Part shown: positions 1 through 7,900 of the stretch, in pieces
How positions within the stretch are numbered: the stretch's first letter is position 1
How the letters are laid out: each line of letters opens with the position of its first letter
Made by a program: the position numbers and the translations under genes
DNA from: Streptomyces sp. NRRL F-5630
GTDB lineage: Bacteria; Actinomycetota; Actinomycetes; Streptomycetales; Streptomycetaceae
Assembly: GCF_000719475.1 (NCBI RefSeq)
Contig: NZ_JOGO01000048.1
Location: 1-48,790 of the forward strand
Direction: 5' to 3'
DNA: 48,790 nucleotides
The notes under the pieces: generated by a model
Told to the model about the DNA's origin: nothing
What the model saw: the letters and a program-made list of their open reading frames with translations, nothing else
The model's database searches: none

Positions 1-55
1 CCCCGCCCCCGGACCCGCCCCGCGGCGGGTCCCCTCCCACCCGTAGGAGAACCGC

Positions 56-1783
56 ATGTCCCGCACCGTTGCCCGCCTTCTCGTGGACGCCTGGGAGGAA
101 CTGGGCGTCCGGCACGTCTTCGGCGTCGTCGGTGACGCGCTCAACCCGGTCACGGACGCCCTGCGCACCTCGGAGTCCGTCACCTGGGTGGGCTGCCGCC
201 ACGAGGAGGCCGCCGCCTTCGCCGCCGGCGCCCAGTCCCAGCTCAGCGGCACGCTGGGCGTGTGCATGGGCACCGTGGGACCCGGCGCCGTCCACCTCCT
301 CAACGGCCTGTACGACGCGGCCAAGAGCGGTACCCCCGTTCTCGCCATCGCCGGTCAGGTGCCGCTCTCCGAGGTCGGCAGCGACTACTTCCAGGAGGTC
401 GACAACGACCTGCTCTTCAAGGACGTCGCCGTCTTCCGCGCCACCGTCACCTCGCCCGCGCAGTTCCCCGCCCTCCTGGAGATCGCGGTGCGCCACGCCG
501 TCGGGCGGCGAGGCGTCGCCGTCCTCACCGTTCCCGGTGACATCGGCGACCAGGAGGTCCCGGACGACCGCCCCTTGCGCCTGGCCGTGACCCCTTCGCA
601 GAACCGTCCGGACGATCCCGCCGTCGAGGCCGCCGCGGACTTCCTCGACGACGGCGGCAAGGTCACCCTGCTCGTGGGCCAGGGGGCCCGCGACAGCCGC
701 GCGGACGTGCTCGCCCTCGCGGACCGGCTCGCCGCCCCGATGGTCCTCACCCTCAAGGCGAAGGAGGGGCTGGAGGACGACAACCCCTTCCAGGTCGGGC
801 AGACGGGACTCATCGGCAACCCCGCCGCCGCCCACGCCATGGACTCCGCCGACACCCTTCTCCTGCTCGGCACGGACTTCCCGTACCGCGAGTGGTACCC
901 GGAAGGGAAGAAGGTCGTGCAGGTCGACCGGGTCGCCGAGCACATCGGCCGCCGTGTCCCGGTCGACATCGCGCTCGCCGCGGACGTCGGTCCCACCGTG
1001 CGCGGACTGCTCCACCACCTCGCCCCGCGCGAGGACCGCGCGCACCTGGACCACGCCACCGGTCTGTACGCCACGTGGCGCAAGGCGCAGGACCGGCTGA
1101 CCGCGCCCGGCCACGACCGCAAGCTGCTCGGCCGGGTCCGCGCCGCCCTCGACAACCGGGACCACCTCGTGCGCCCCGAGGCGCTGGCCGCGGCCGTCGA
1201 CCGGGCCGCGGCCGACGACGCCGTGTTCACCTCCGACACCGGCATGTCCACCGTGTGGCTCTCCCGCTTCGTGCACATGCGCGGCACCCGCCGCCTGCTC
1301 GGCTCCTACAACCTGGGCTCGATGGCCAACGCCATGCCGCAGGCGATCGGTGCCCAGCTCCTCGACCCCGGGCGGCAGACCGTCGCCTTCTGCGGGGACG
1401 GCGGGCTGGGGATGCTCCTCGGCGATTTCATGACCGTGCGCACGCAGCGGCTGCCGCTCAAGCTCGTCGTCTTCGACAACCAGCGTCTCGGGATGGTCAA
1501 GCTCGAACAGGAGCAGGGCGGTCTGCCCGAGTTCGGCACGACGCTCGACAACCCCGACTTCGCCCGCGTCGCGGAGGCCCTCGGCATCACCGGAATCCGC
1601 GTCACGCACGCGGACGAGCTGGAGGAGGCGGTGGCCCGCGCCTTCGCCTGCGAAGGGCCGGTGCTGCTCGACGTCCTCACCAACCCCGAGGAGATCGCCG
1701 TCCCGGGCAAGCCCACGGTCCAGCAGGGCTGGGGCTACGCGGTCGCCAAAGTGCGCGAGAACCTGTCCAGCACGGGGGAGTGA
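56..1783 (+). CDS. poxB: Pyruvate oxidase / pyruvate dehydrogenase (quinone)-like ThDP enzyme
   Basis: This 575-residue protein has the size and three-domain order of the pyruvate oxidase/acetolactate synthase family. The N-terminal pyrimidine-binding domain carries the conserved HEE segment, with E50 the probable cofactor-activating glutamate. The C-terminal half has the thiamine diphosphate motif starting GDG at residues 447-449 and ending at N475. Family knowledge suggests FAD- and ThDP-dependent decarboxylation of pyruvate to acetate with electrons passed to quinone. The sequence alone does not exclude another 2-oxo acid. The start is supported by GTAGGAGA upstream of the ATG. The gene is monocistronic as far as can be seen and ends in a very strong shared hairpin with the convergent hydrolase gene. 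The PoxB subfamily call is likely but not certain. Confidence 0.8.
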   Translation: MSRTVARLLVDAWEELGVRHVFGVVGDALNPVTDALRTSESVTWVGCRHEEAAAFAAGAQSQLSGTLGVCMGTVGPGAVHLLNGLYDAAKSGTPVLAIAGQVPLSEVGSDYFQEVDNDLLFKDVAVFRATVTSPAQFPALLEIAVRHAVGRRGVAVLTVPGDIGDQEVPDDRPLRLAVTPSQNRPDDPAVEAAADFLDDGGKVTLLVGQGARDSRADVLALADRLAAPMVLTLKAKEGLEDDNPFQVGQTGLIGNPAAAHAMDSADTLLLLGTDFPYREWYPEGKKVVQVDRVAEHIGRRVPVDIALAADVGPTVRGLLHHLAPREDRAHLDHATGLYATWRKAQDRLTAPGHDRKLLGRVRAALDNRDHLVRPEALAAAVDRAAADDAVFTSDTGMSTVWLSRFVHMRGTRRLLGSYNLGSMANAMPQAIGAQLLDPGRQTVAFCGDGGLGMLLGDFMTVRTQRLPLKLVVFDNQRLGMVKLEQEQGGLPEFGTTLDNPDFARVAEALGITGIRVTHADELEEAVARAFACEGPVLLDVLTNPEEIAVPGKPTVQQGWGYAVAKVRENLSSTGE

Positions 1784-1787
1784 GCGC

Positions 1788-1831
1788 GGCGCGGGGAGGG
1801 GGCCGGTGCCTTCCGGCCCCCTCCCCGCGCC
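1788..1831. terminator. Bidirectional terminator hairpin between convergent genes
   Basis: A perfect 19-bp inverted repeat (1788-1806 with 1813-1831) closes a 6-base loop TGCCTT. It sits between the stop of the ThDP enzyme and the stop of the convergent hydrolase. There is no U-tract, as is usual in this GC-rich group. Confidence 0.85.
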
Positions 1832-1841
1832 CTCGTTCGGC

Positions 1842-3524
1842 TCAGCGCTCCCGCAGCGCCGTCCGGGCCCGTCCCTCCTCCGGGCGGTCGGCGGTCTTCG
1901 CCGGCTCCGGCTCCTTGTGGGGGGCGCAGTCCAGGGTGCCGTTCCCGGGAACCCGGCCGGTCAGGAGGTACGTGTCGACCGCCGCGTTGACGCAGGCGTT
2001 GGCGCCGCCCGCGATGCCGTGCGTGCCCGCGCCGCGTTCCGTGACGAGCGCCGCGCCGCTGAGGCGGCGGCGCAGTTCGAGGGCGCCCTCGAACGGGGTC
2101 GCCGCGTCGCGCTCGGCGGCGAGGATCAGGACCGGGGGCAGGACGCCGGGGCGGACGCCGATGTCCAGCGGCCGCCGGCGCGGCGCGGGCCACGAGGCGC
2201 AGGGGAGGTTCATCCAGGCGTTGTCCCAGGTCTCGAAGGGGGCGACCGAGGCCAGCTGCGTGTTGTCCCTGTCCCACGTCGCGAAGTCCGTGGGCCACGC
2301 GGCGTCGTTGCACTCGACGGCCGTGTACACCGCCGTCCCGTTCTCGTCCTCCTTCGCGGCGGCGGCGCTCGGCGGCGCCGCGAGCTTCAGGAGCGGCTTC
2401 TCGTCCTTGTCGACGACGAGCCGTGAGAGCACCTCGGCGCGCGAGACCCAGTAGTCGTCGTAGTACGCGGCCTTGAGGAAGGCGGCCTGGAGCTGGGCGG
2501 GGCCCACCGTGCCGCCCGCCGGGCGCAGCGCGAGGCGCGCGCGCACCTTGTCGTAGGCGGCCCGTACGGCCGTACCGCTGGTTCCGAGGTGGTAGGCGTC
2601 GTCGTGGCGCGCGACCCAGTCGGTGAAGTCCTTCCAGCGCCGCTCGAAGGCGAAGGACTGATCGAGGTTGTTGCGGTACCAGATCTGTTCGGGACGGGGA
2701 TCGACCGCCGAGTCGAGGACCATGCGCCGCACGTGGCCGGGGAAGAGCGTCGCGTACAGGCCGCCGAGGTAGGTGCCGTACGAGGCGCCCATGAAGTTGA
2801 GGGAGGGCTCGCCGAGTGCCGCGCGCAGCACTTCCAGGTCGCGCGCGTTGTTGAGCGAGGTGTAGTGGCGCAGCTTCGCGCCGGACCGCGTCGCGCAGCC
2901 TTTCGCGTACGCCTCGGCGCGCGTGAGCCGGGCCCGCTTGTACGCCTCGTCGGGCTCGACGGGCGAGGTGTCCGGGGCCTTCGCGTACTCCTGGGGGTCC
3001 TGGCAGCTCAGCGGCGCGGAGCGTCCCACGCCGCGCGGCGCCCAGCCCACGAAGTCGTACGCGGCGGCGAGCTTCTTCCACTCGGGGTACGCGCCGAGCA
3101 GCGGGAAGTACATCCCCGAGCCGCCCGGACCGCCCGGGTTGAAGAGCAGCGCGCCCTGCCGCTCGGTGCGCTTCCCGCCCGCTTTCGCGGGCGCCCCCGT
3201 CGCCGCGATCCTGCTGACCGTGAGACTGATCCGCTCGCCGTCCGGGTGCGCGTAGTCGAGCGGCACCTCGACCGTCCCGCACTCCACGCTGCGCGGCATC
3301 CGCTCCACGGCGGGGCAGGTGCCGAAGGCGATGCCGCGCGCGGCGGCCCGCGCGACGCTCTCACCGACCCCGGCGGGCTGCCCGGCGGCGGACGGGGCGG
3401 GCGAGGGGGAGCGGGAGGAGGACAGCGCGCCCGCCGGGGCCGCGCCGAGGCAGCCGAGCAGGAGCGAACCGGCGGCGGCCGGGACCAGGACGAAACGGGA
3501 AGCGGACCTGCGGGGGACTCTCAT
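1842..3524 (-). CDS. Secreted/lipoprotein tripeptidyl aminopeptidase-like alpha/beta hydrolase
   Basis: A 560-residue alpha/beta hydrolase of the Streptomyces tripeptidyl aminopeptidase (SlpD/SlpE/Tap-like, peptidase S33) type. The N-terminus is basic, then hydrophobic, and contains L-L-G-C with Cys25, so it may be a lipoprotein. The catalytic triad is readable: nucleophile S248 in GASYG, D473 in ERDAATP and H502 in GTHG. The C-terminal TAP-like domain follows with its paired cysteines. The expected job is removal of short peptides from exported proteins outside the cell. I chose the ATG at 3524 because a GGAAGGGA ribosome site precedes it. An in-frame ATG at 3626 would add 34 residues and hide the signal sequence. 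The substrate is not shown by the sequence. Confidence 0.85.
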   Translation of the reverse strand: MRVPRRSASRFVLVPAAAGSLLLGCLGAAPAGALSSSRSPSPAPSAAGQPAGVGESVARAAARGIAFGTCPAVERMPRSVECGTVEVPLDYAHPDGERISLTVSRIAATGAPAKAGGKRTERQGALLFNPGGPGGSGMYFPLLGAYPEWKKLAAAYDFVGWAPRGVGRSAPLSCQDPQEYAKAPDTSPVEPDEAYKRARLTRAEAYAKGCATRSGAKLRHYTSLNNARDLEVLRAALGEPSLNFMGASYGTYLGGLYATLFPGHVRRMVLDSAVDPRPEQIWYRNNLDQSFAFERRWKDFTDWVARHDDAYHLGTSGTAVRAAYDKVRARLALRPAGGTVGPAQLQAAFLKAAYYDDYWVSRAEVLSRLVVDKDEKPLLKLAAPPSAAAAKEDENGTAVYTAVECNDAAWPTDFATWDRDNTQLASVAPFETWDNAWMNLPCASWPAPRRRPLDIGVRPGVLPPVLILAAERDAATPFEGALELRRRLSGAALVTERGAGTHGIAGGANACVNAAVDTYLLTGRVPGNGTLDCAPHKEPEPAKTADRPEEGRARTALRER

Positions 3525-3616
3525 ACGGGGCGATCCCTTCCGCCGCCACGGCTCGACGGGCAGCGGGACGAAGAAACGATAAAAGGGATAATTCGTACGA
3601 GAATGGGCGAAGTAAA

Positions 3617-3647
3617 GGACCGCCACCCCGTGTCGGGGCGGCGGTCC
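3617..3647. terminator. Hairpin downstream of the TIGR04222 gene
   Basis: Arms 3617-3630 and 3634-3647 pair over 14 bp with one mismatch around a TGT loop. It lies just past the stop of the minus-strand TIGR04222 gene and upstream of the hydrolase gene. Confidence 0.7.
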
Positions 3648-3687
3648 CGGAGTCGCGACGGGCGGCGGCGTGCCGTGCCGGGGCGGC

Positions 3688-4482
3688 TCAGGCCGCCGTA
3701 CGGACCGTGAGCGCCGCCCGGAACTGCGGCTCGTGCACCGCCCGTACGCCGTGCACCGCGAGCGCGAGCGCCTCGTGGCCCGCTGCCCCGCGCACCGCCT
3801 CGGCGCCCAGCGGCGTCGCCCAGCGCCCGTACGGGGCGAGATCGACGCGCGCGATGACGAGGCTGCCCCCGCCGAGCAGCAGCGGCAGCCCGAACCACCC
3901 CGCGATCTCCGCCGCCGAGTGCCCGCCGTGCGGCAGGAACAGGAGCGAGACGAGCCCGGCCGCGGCCACGCCGAGCACCGTGCGCCGCGACCGCCGCAGG
4001 GCCCCGGCGACGAGCGACTGGATCTCCGCGGGCACGGCGAGCCGGGCCGCGCTCAGGCGCTCGCCGAGCGCCCGTACCTCCGCCGACGCGGCGACGGTCG
4101 CGCGCAACTGGGTCACCGGCAGTTGCAGCCCGGGGCCGAGCGCGCCGAGCACCGCGCCCTCCAGCGGGTCGGCCGGGCGGTCCGCGACGGCCGTGGCCCA
4201 GCCCGTGTGCGCGAGGAGCAATCGGCCGCGCCGCGCCATCGCCACGAGCGTGACCTCGGCGACCCGCGCGGGGCCACCGACGAGGAAGGCCGTCTCGGCG
4301 AGCCCGAGCGGTCGCGCGGCGGGCTCGCCCCGGCCCGTCGTGAGCCGGAAACGGGGATCGGCGGCGCGCATCGCGGCGCGGAGGAGCCGCGCACAGGCGA
4401 CGACGGAGGCCGCCGAGGCCAGCAACAGGACGGGTATCCACAACACATCCGCTTTGTAACGCCGGTGCGTGGGACACGCCAT
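3688..4482 (-). CDS. TIGR04222-domain membrane protein
   Basis: A roughly 264-residue membrane protein of the TIGR04222 family. A first hydrophobic segment (LWIPVLLLASAASVVACARLL) is followed by a cytoplasmic helical region containing 'LGLAETAFLVGGPARVAEVTLVAM'-like family sequence (split here for length), and then two further membrane segments near 'VLGVAAAGLVSLLFLP' and 'IAGWFGLPLLLGGGSLV'. Family members I know often end in a Gly/Cys-rich low-complexity tail. This one ends in an ordinary sequence (LTVRTAA) with no cysteine. It lies 80 bp downstream of, and in the same direction as, the DUF692 gene, so the two are probably co-transcribed. The start is uncertain: ATG at 4482 or GTG at 4446, neither with a good ribosome site. 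The function is unknown. Confidence 0.7.
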   Translation of the reverse strand: MACPTHRRYKADVLWIPVLLLASAASVVACARLLRAAMRAADPRFRLTTGRGEPAARPLGLAETAFLVGGPARVAEVTLVAMARRGRLLLAHTGWATAVADRPADPLEGAVLGALGPGLQLPVTQLRATVAASAEVRALGERLSAARLAVPAEIQSLVAGALRRSRRTVLGVAAAGLVSLLFLPHGGHSAAEIAGWFGLPLLLGGGSLVIARVDLAPYGRWATPLGAEAVRGAAGHEALALAVHGVRAVHEPQFRAALTVRTAA

Positions 4483-4561
4483 GACGGTGCTCACAGCCGG
4501 GTGGTGACGTGCGGCACGCCGGGGCGGGACCGGCACGGACCGCGGACGCGCCCTCGGCCGC

Positions 4562-5872
4562 TCACCCCCCGGCTTCCTCACCCCTTCGCCTCCCGCGCCC
4601 CAGCCGCCTCAGCGGTCCGCCGCGCGGCGGCACCGGGCCCGAGCGGTCCGCGTGCCAGCGGCCGAGGGCGCGACGGGTACGGGCGGGCAGGGGCGGCTCG
4701 GCGTGCTCCAGCACATGGGCGGCGAAGTCGAGCGCGTCGCGCCGGTAGCCGCCGGTCAGCGGGCGTGTCGTCGCGTACGCGCGGAACGCCGACCGGTACC
4801 GCGCGCCGAGCAGGCGCGGCAGTTCGGGCGCCACCTTGCCGACGATCTGCCCCCGCTTGCCCGCGAGCGCCGCCGCCTGCACCGCGAGGCGCTCCGCGTC
4901 GAAGCCGCCGGGCACGGGCCCGCCCGCGACGAGCGCGGCGAGCAGCGCGTACTGCTCCTCGGCGAGACGAGCCCGGGTGGCCTCGGGAACGGCGGCGCCC
5001 CCGGTGCGGGGCACGACGGCGCTCCCCCCGGCGGCCGCCGCGCTCCCGCGCACCGTCTCGCGGATCAACCGCAGCTCGCCCTCCAGCTCACCGGCCGGGG
5101 GGAAGTCGTCGTCCCGTTCGAGCAGCACCCCGGGCGGCTCGGCCCGCGCGCACAACTCGCCGAGCAGCGCGAGGACCTGCGGCGGTACGGGGTGGGCGTG
5201 CGTGTCGTGCCACACCCCCTCGCGCAGGACACCGCCCGCGACGTGCACGTAGGCGAGGGCTTCGAGCGGTAGTCCGTCGAGCGCGCGGACGGCGTCCTCG
5301 CCGCTGTTGACCTGGTTCGTGTACAGGTTCGCGACATCGACCAGGAGCCGCACGCCGGTCCGCTCGACCAGCTCGTACAGGAACTGTCCCTCGGTCAGCT
5401 CCTCGTTTGGCCACGTGAAGAGGGCGGCGATGTTCTCGACGGCGAGCGGTACGGGGAGCGAGTCCTGCGCGACGCGCACGTTCTCGCACAGCACCGCGAG
5501 CCCTTCGCGGGTGCGCGGCACCGGCAGCAGGTGACCGGCCTCCAAGGCTCCGGCCCGTACGAAGGCGATGTGCTCCGTGACGAGCGGCGAGCCCAGCACC
5601 TCGGCCCGCTCCGCGAGCGCGGCGAGCCGCCCCGCGTCGGGCCGCCCGGCACCGCCGAGCCCGAGCCCGACCCCGTGCGGCACGACGGTCACCCCGCGCG
5701 CCCGCAGCCGTAGCAGCGACTCCGGCACGTGGCCCGGGCAGATGTTCTCGGCGACGGCCTCGACCCAGTCCACGTCCATCCGCTCCACGGCGTCCGCGAT
5801 CTCGGGCCGCCACCCGATCCCGGCCCCGAGCCGCAGCCCCGCCTCCTCGCGCGCGCCCGCCGCCACGGTCAT
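4562..5872 (-). CDS. DUF692 (MNIO family) protein with fused C-terminal domain
   Basis: A 436-residue protein. Residues 1-275 are a DUF692/MNIO (multinuclear non-heme iron oxidase) TIM barrel. Candidate metal and active-site residues at conserved positions are H66, E100-H101, E146-N147, D179, N182, H210, H222/H225/H227 and E252. Related enzymes oxidatively modify cysteine-containing peptides. After a Gly/Ala linker, residues 300-400 form an extra helical domain resembling the separate DUF2063/BufC-type partner of other MNIO systems; this resemblance is an inference from the sequence pattern. GGAGGG precedes the ATG. It is followed by the TIGR04222 gene. No small Cys-rich precursor is visible next to it, so substrate and product are unknown. 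Confidence 0.8.
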   Translation of the reverse strand: MTVAAGAREEAGLRLGAGIGWRPEIADAVERMDVDWVEAVAENICPGHVPESLLRLRARGVTVVPHGVGLGLGGAGRPDAGRLAALAERAEVLGSPLVTEHIAFVRAGALEAGHLLPVPRTREGLAVLCENVRVAQDSLPVPLAVENIAALFTWPNEELTEGQFLYELVERTGVRLLVDVANLYTNQVNSGEDAVRALDGLPLEALAYVHVAGGVLREGVWHDTHAHPVPPQVLALLGELCARAEPPGVLLERDDDFPPAGELEGELRLIRETVRGSAAAAGGSAVVPRTGGAAVPEATRARLAEEQYALLAALVAGGPVPGGFDAERLAVQAAALAGKRGQIVGKVAPELPRLLGARYRSAFRAYATTRPLTGGYRRDALDFAAHVLEHAEPPLPARTRRALGRWHADRSGPVPPRGGPLRRLGRGRRRGEEAGG

Positions 5873-6028
5873 CCCCGTCCCCCTCCTGCCGCCGTACCTC
5901 TCGCGAAAGGGTGATGACCGGCGGGGGAGCGGGTCAACCGCGCGGGGGACTTTCTCAGAGCCGTACTTGAGGTTGGCGTCGCACGACGCCCCGCCCGCCC
6001 GCGCGAGGCGGCGGCCGGGGCGACCGCC

Positions 6029-6742
6029 TCAGCCCCCGTACTCCCGCAGGTCCGCCACCGCCGTCGCGGAACCGGGCACGACCTCCGTGAAGCCCGCGTC
6101 GTGGACCACGGGGAGCCCGGCCGCGACGAGTGCCCGCCACCGCTCCTTCTCCGCCGTCCGCACGGCGAGCGGGAACCCGGCCTCCGCCCACGCGGTGCGG
6201 CGCTCGGCGTCCAGCTCCCACCAGGCGAGCTGCACCGCGTGCCCCGCCTGCGCCATCGTCTTGCCCGCCGACATGCCGACCTCGGGGTTGAGCCACACGA
6301 CCGGGGTGCCGGGCGCGGGCGCGCCGGGCGGCTCCGGGTCGCTCAGTTCCGTCCCCGACACCTGGAGCTTCGCGAGGTCCTTGGGCCAGCCGTCGAGCGG
6401 GATCGGCGGGTAGACGCGTACCTCGGCGCTCCCGCCGCGCAGCGTCAGCCCGTCCAGCGCCTCGGCCCGCCGCCACTCGGCACCCCGCGCGCGCCGCACG
6501 ACCTTGCGGATACGGGCGTCCTGCCAGTCCCGCACCGCCCCGGCCCACGGCCCCTCGCCCTCGGCGCGCGGGTCCGAGAGCAGCGCGAGCACGGCGCGGG
6601 CGGCCGTCTCCAGCGCGTCCGTGCGGGCCGGGGGCGCCGTCTTCTCCAGGTGCAGCACGAGGGGGAGGACGAACTGGGGGGCCTCGTCGCGGGGCGAGTG
6701 CGCCTCGGGGAGGGGCGGGGGAGGGAAGTCGCTGCTGGTCAC
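6029..6742 (-). CDS. Peptidyl-tRNA hydrolase (PTH2 family)
   Basis: A 237-residue protein whose C-terminal half carries the PTH2 signature: 'MSAGKTMAQAGHAVQLAWW' then, near the end, 'VVHDAGFTEVVPGSATAVA'. PTH2 enzymes release amino acids or peptides from stalled peptidyl-tRNA. The N-terminal ~120 residues form a longer actinobacterial extension with a probable second degenerate domain ('PQFVLPLVLHLEK'). The gene is divergent from the AIM24 gene, and the 86-bp gap should hold both promoters. Standard Pth activity may be supplied elsewhere, so the physiological role here is open. Confidence 0.75.
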   Translation of the reverse strand: MTSSDFPPPPLPEAHSPRDEAPQFVLPLVLHLEKTAPPARTDALETAARAVLALLSDPRAEGEGPWAGAVRDWQDARIRKVVRRARGAEWRRAEALDGLTLRGGSAEVRVYPPIPLDGWPKDLAKLQVSGTELSDPEPPGAPAPGTPVVWLNPEVGMSAGKTMAQAGHAVQLAWWELDAERRTAWAEAGFPLAVRTAEKERWRALVAAGLPVVHDAGFTEVVPGSATAVADLREYGG

Positions 6743-6828
6743 GCCCGCCAGTCTGCCAGGGCGCCACCGCGCCCCGCCAAGCCGCGCAACCCCTTGGCGC
6801 CCCGGGCGGGCCCGGCCATCATGGGGGC

Positions 6829-7500
6829 ATGAAGAGTGATCTTTTCGGTGCCGACTTCCTCGCCCGCTCCGCCGTCCCGGGGCTCACGGTGGAGAACCCT
6901 AAGACCCTCAAGTACGTCGTGCGGGGCGAGATGTTCGCGCGGCAGGGCGCCATGATCGCCTTCCGCGGCGATCTCCGGTTCGAGCGCAAGGGCCAGGGCA
7001 TAGGGGGCCTGCTCAAGCGTGCTGTGACCGGCGAGGGCCTCCCGCTCATGTCCGTCGCGGGCAACGGCGAGGCGTGGTTCGCGCACGAGGCGCAGAACGT
7101 CTTCGTCGTCGAGATCGAGCAGGGCGACCAGCTCACGGTCAACGGGCGCAACGTGCTGTGCTTCGACCCGAGCCTCGGCTACGAGATCAAGACGGTGAAG
7201 GGGGCCGGCATGACCGGCGGCGGCCTCTTCAACAGCGTCTTCTCCGGGCAGGGCAAGCTCGGCCTCATGTGTGAGGGGCACCCGCTCGTCATCCCGGTCG
7301 GTCAGGGACAGCCCGTCTTCGTCGACACGGACGCCGTCGTCGGCTGGAGCGCCCACCTCCAGACGAGCCTGCACCGCTCGCAGAGCGTGGGCTCGATGCT
7401 GCGCGGGGGCTCCGGCGAGGCGGTCCAACTGCGGCTCGACGGCGAGGGGTTCGTCATCGTGCGGCCGAGCGAGGCGACGCCGGAGCAGAAGGCGAACTGA
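6829..7500 (+). CDS. AIM24 family protein
   Basis: A 223-residue protein of the AIM24/TIGR00266 family, recognised from the beta-rich pattern, including 'VVRGEMFARQGAMIAFRG' near residue 31 and the closing region 'VGWSAHLQTSL'. It has no signal peptide or membrane segment, so it is probably cytoplasmic or peripheral. Members have a duplicated beta-helix-like fold but no agreed biochemical function in bacteria. The ATG at 6829 follows a short GGGGG stretch. It stands alone, with a tandem repeat immediately downstream. Confidence 0.8.
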   Translation: MKSDLFGADFLARSAVPGLTVENPKTLKYVVRGEMFARQGAMIAFRGDLRFERKGQGIGGLLKRAVTGEGLPLMSVAGNGEAWFAHEAQNVFVVEIEQGDQLTVNGRNVLCFDPSLGYEIKTVKGAGMTGGGLFNSVFSGQGKLGLMCEGHPLVIPVGQGQPVFVDTDAVVGWSAHLQTSLHRSQSVGSMLRGGSGEAVQLRLDGEGFVIVRPSEATPEQKAN

Positions 7501-7530
7501 GGGCGGGCCCCCGGGCGTTTGCCCTGACCG

Positions 7531-7600
7531 AGCAGAGCCCCACACGGCCGAGCAGAGCCCCACACGGCCGAGCAGAGCCCCACACGGCCGAGCAGAGCCC
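7531..7600. repeat. 20-bp perfect tandem repeat, 3.5 copies
   Basis: The unit AGCAGAGCCCCACACGGCCG occurs three times without a mismatch at 7531-7550, 7551-7570 and 7571-7590, followed by a 10-base partial copy. It lies just after the AIM24 stop, in the convergent gap before the CxxC protein gene. Confidence 0.95.
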
Positions 7601-7696
7601 CCGCCCGCGCAGAGCCTCCGGCCGGGGCGGGGACCTCGGCCCGGGGGCAGGGCCGCGCCTCCTAGCAGGCGAGGCGTGCACCCCGGGCAGGCTTCC

Positions 7697-7900
7697 TCAC
7701 CCCGAGCAGGCGGTGCGCTGCCCCTCCAGCCAGGCGCAGCGCGGGCAGAGCGTGATCCCCCGGTGCGACGCGGGGTACTCGCTCGGCTCCTGGCACAGCA
7801 CGCACGCGGCGCGAGGCTCGTCCGCCCCGCCGTGCCCCTCTGCCCTGACCACCGCGTCCGTCGCGGCGGCCCCGGGTGCCTCCTCCGCCCGCTCCGTCAT
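7697..7900 (-). CDS. Small CxxC...CxxC (zinc-ribbon-like) protein
   Basis: A 67-residue protein with two cysteine pairs, C33-x2-C36 and C52-x2-C55, in the order expected of a small zinc ribbon. The N-terminal third is acidic and Ala-rich. Its ATG overlaps the zapE stop by 4 bp (ATGA), so it is translationally coupled to the ATPase upstream. No function is assigned. Coupling suggests it accompanies or regulates the AFG1-like ATPase, perhaps as a metal- or redox-sensing accessory. Confidence 0.75.
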   Translation of the reverse strand: MTERAEEAPGAAATDAVVRAEGHGGADEPRAACVLCQEPSEYPASHRGITLCPRCAWLEGQRTACSG

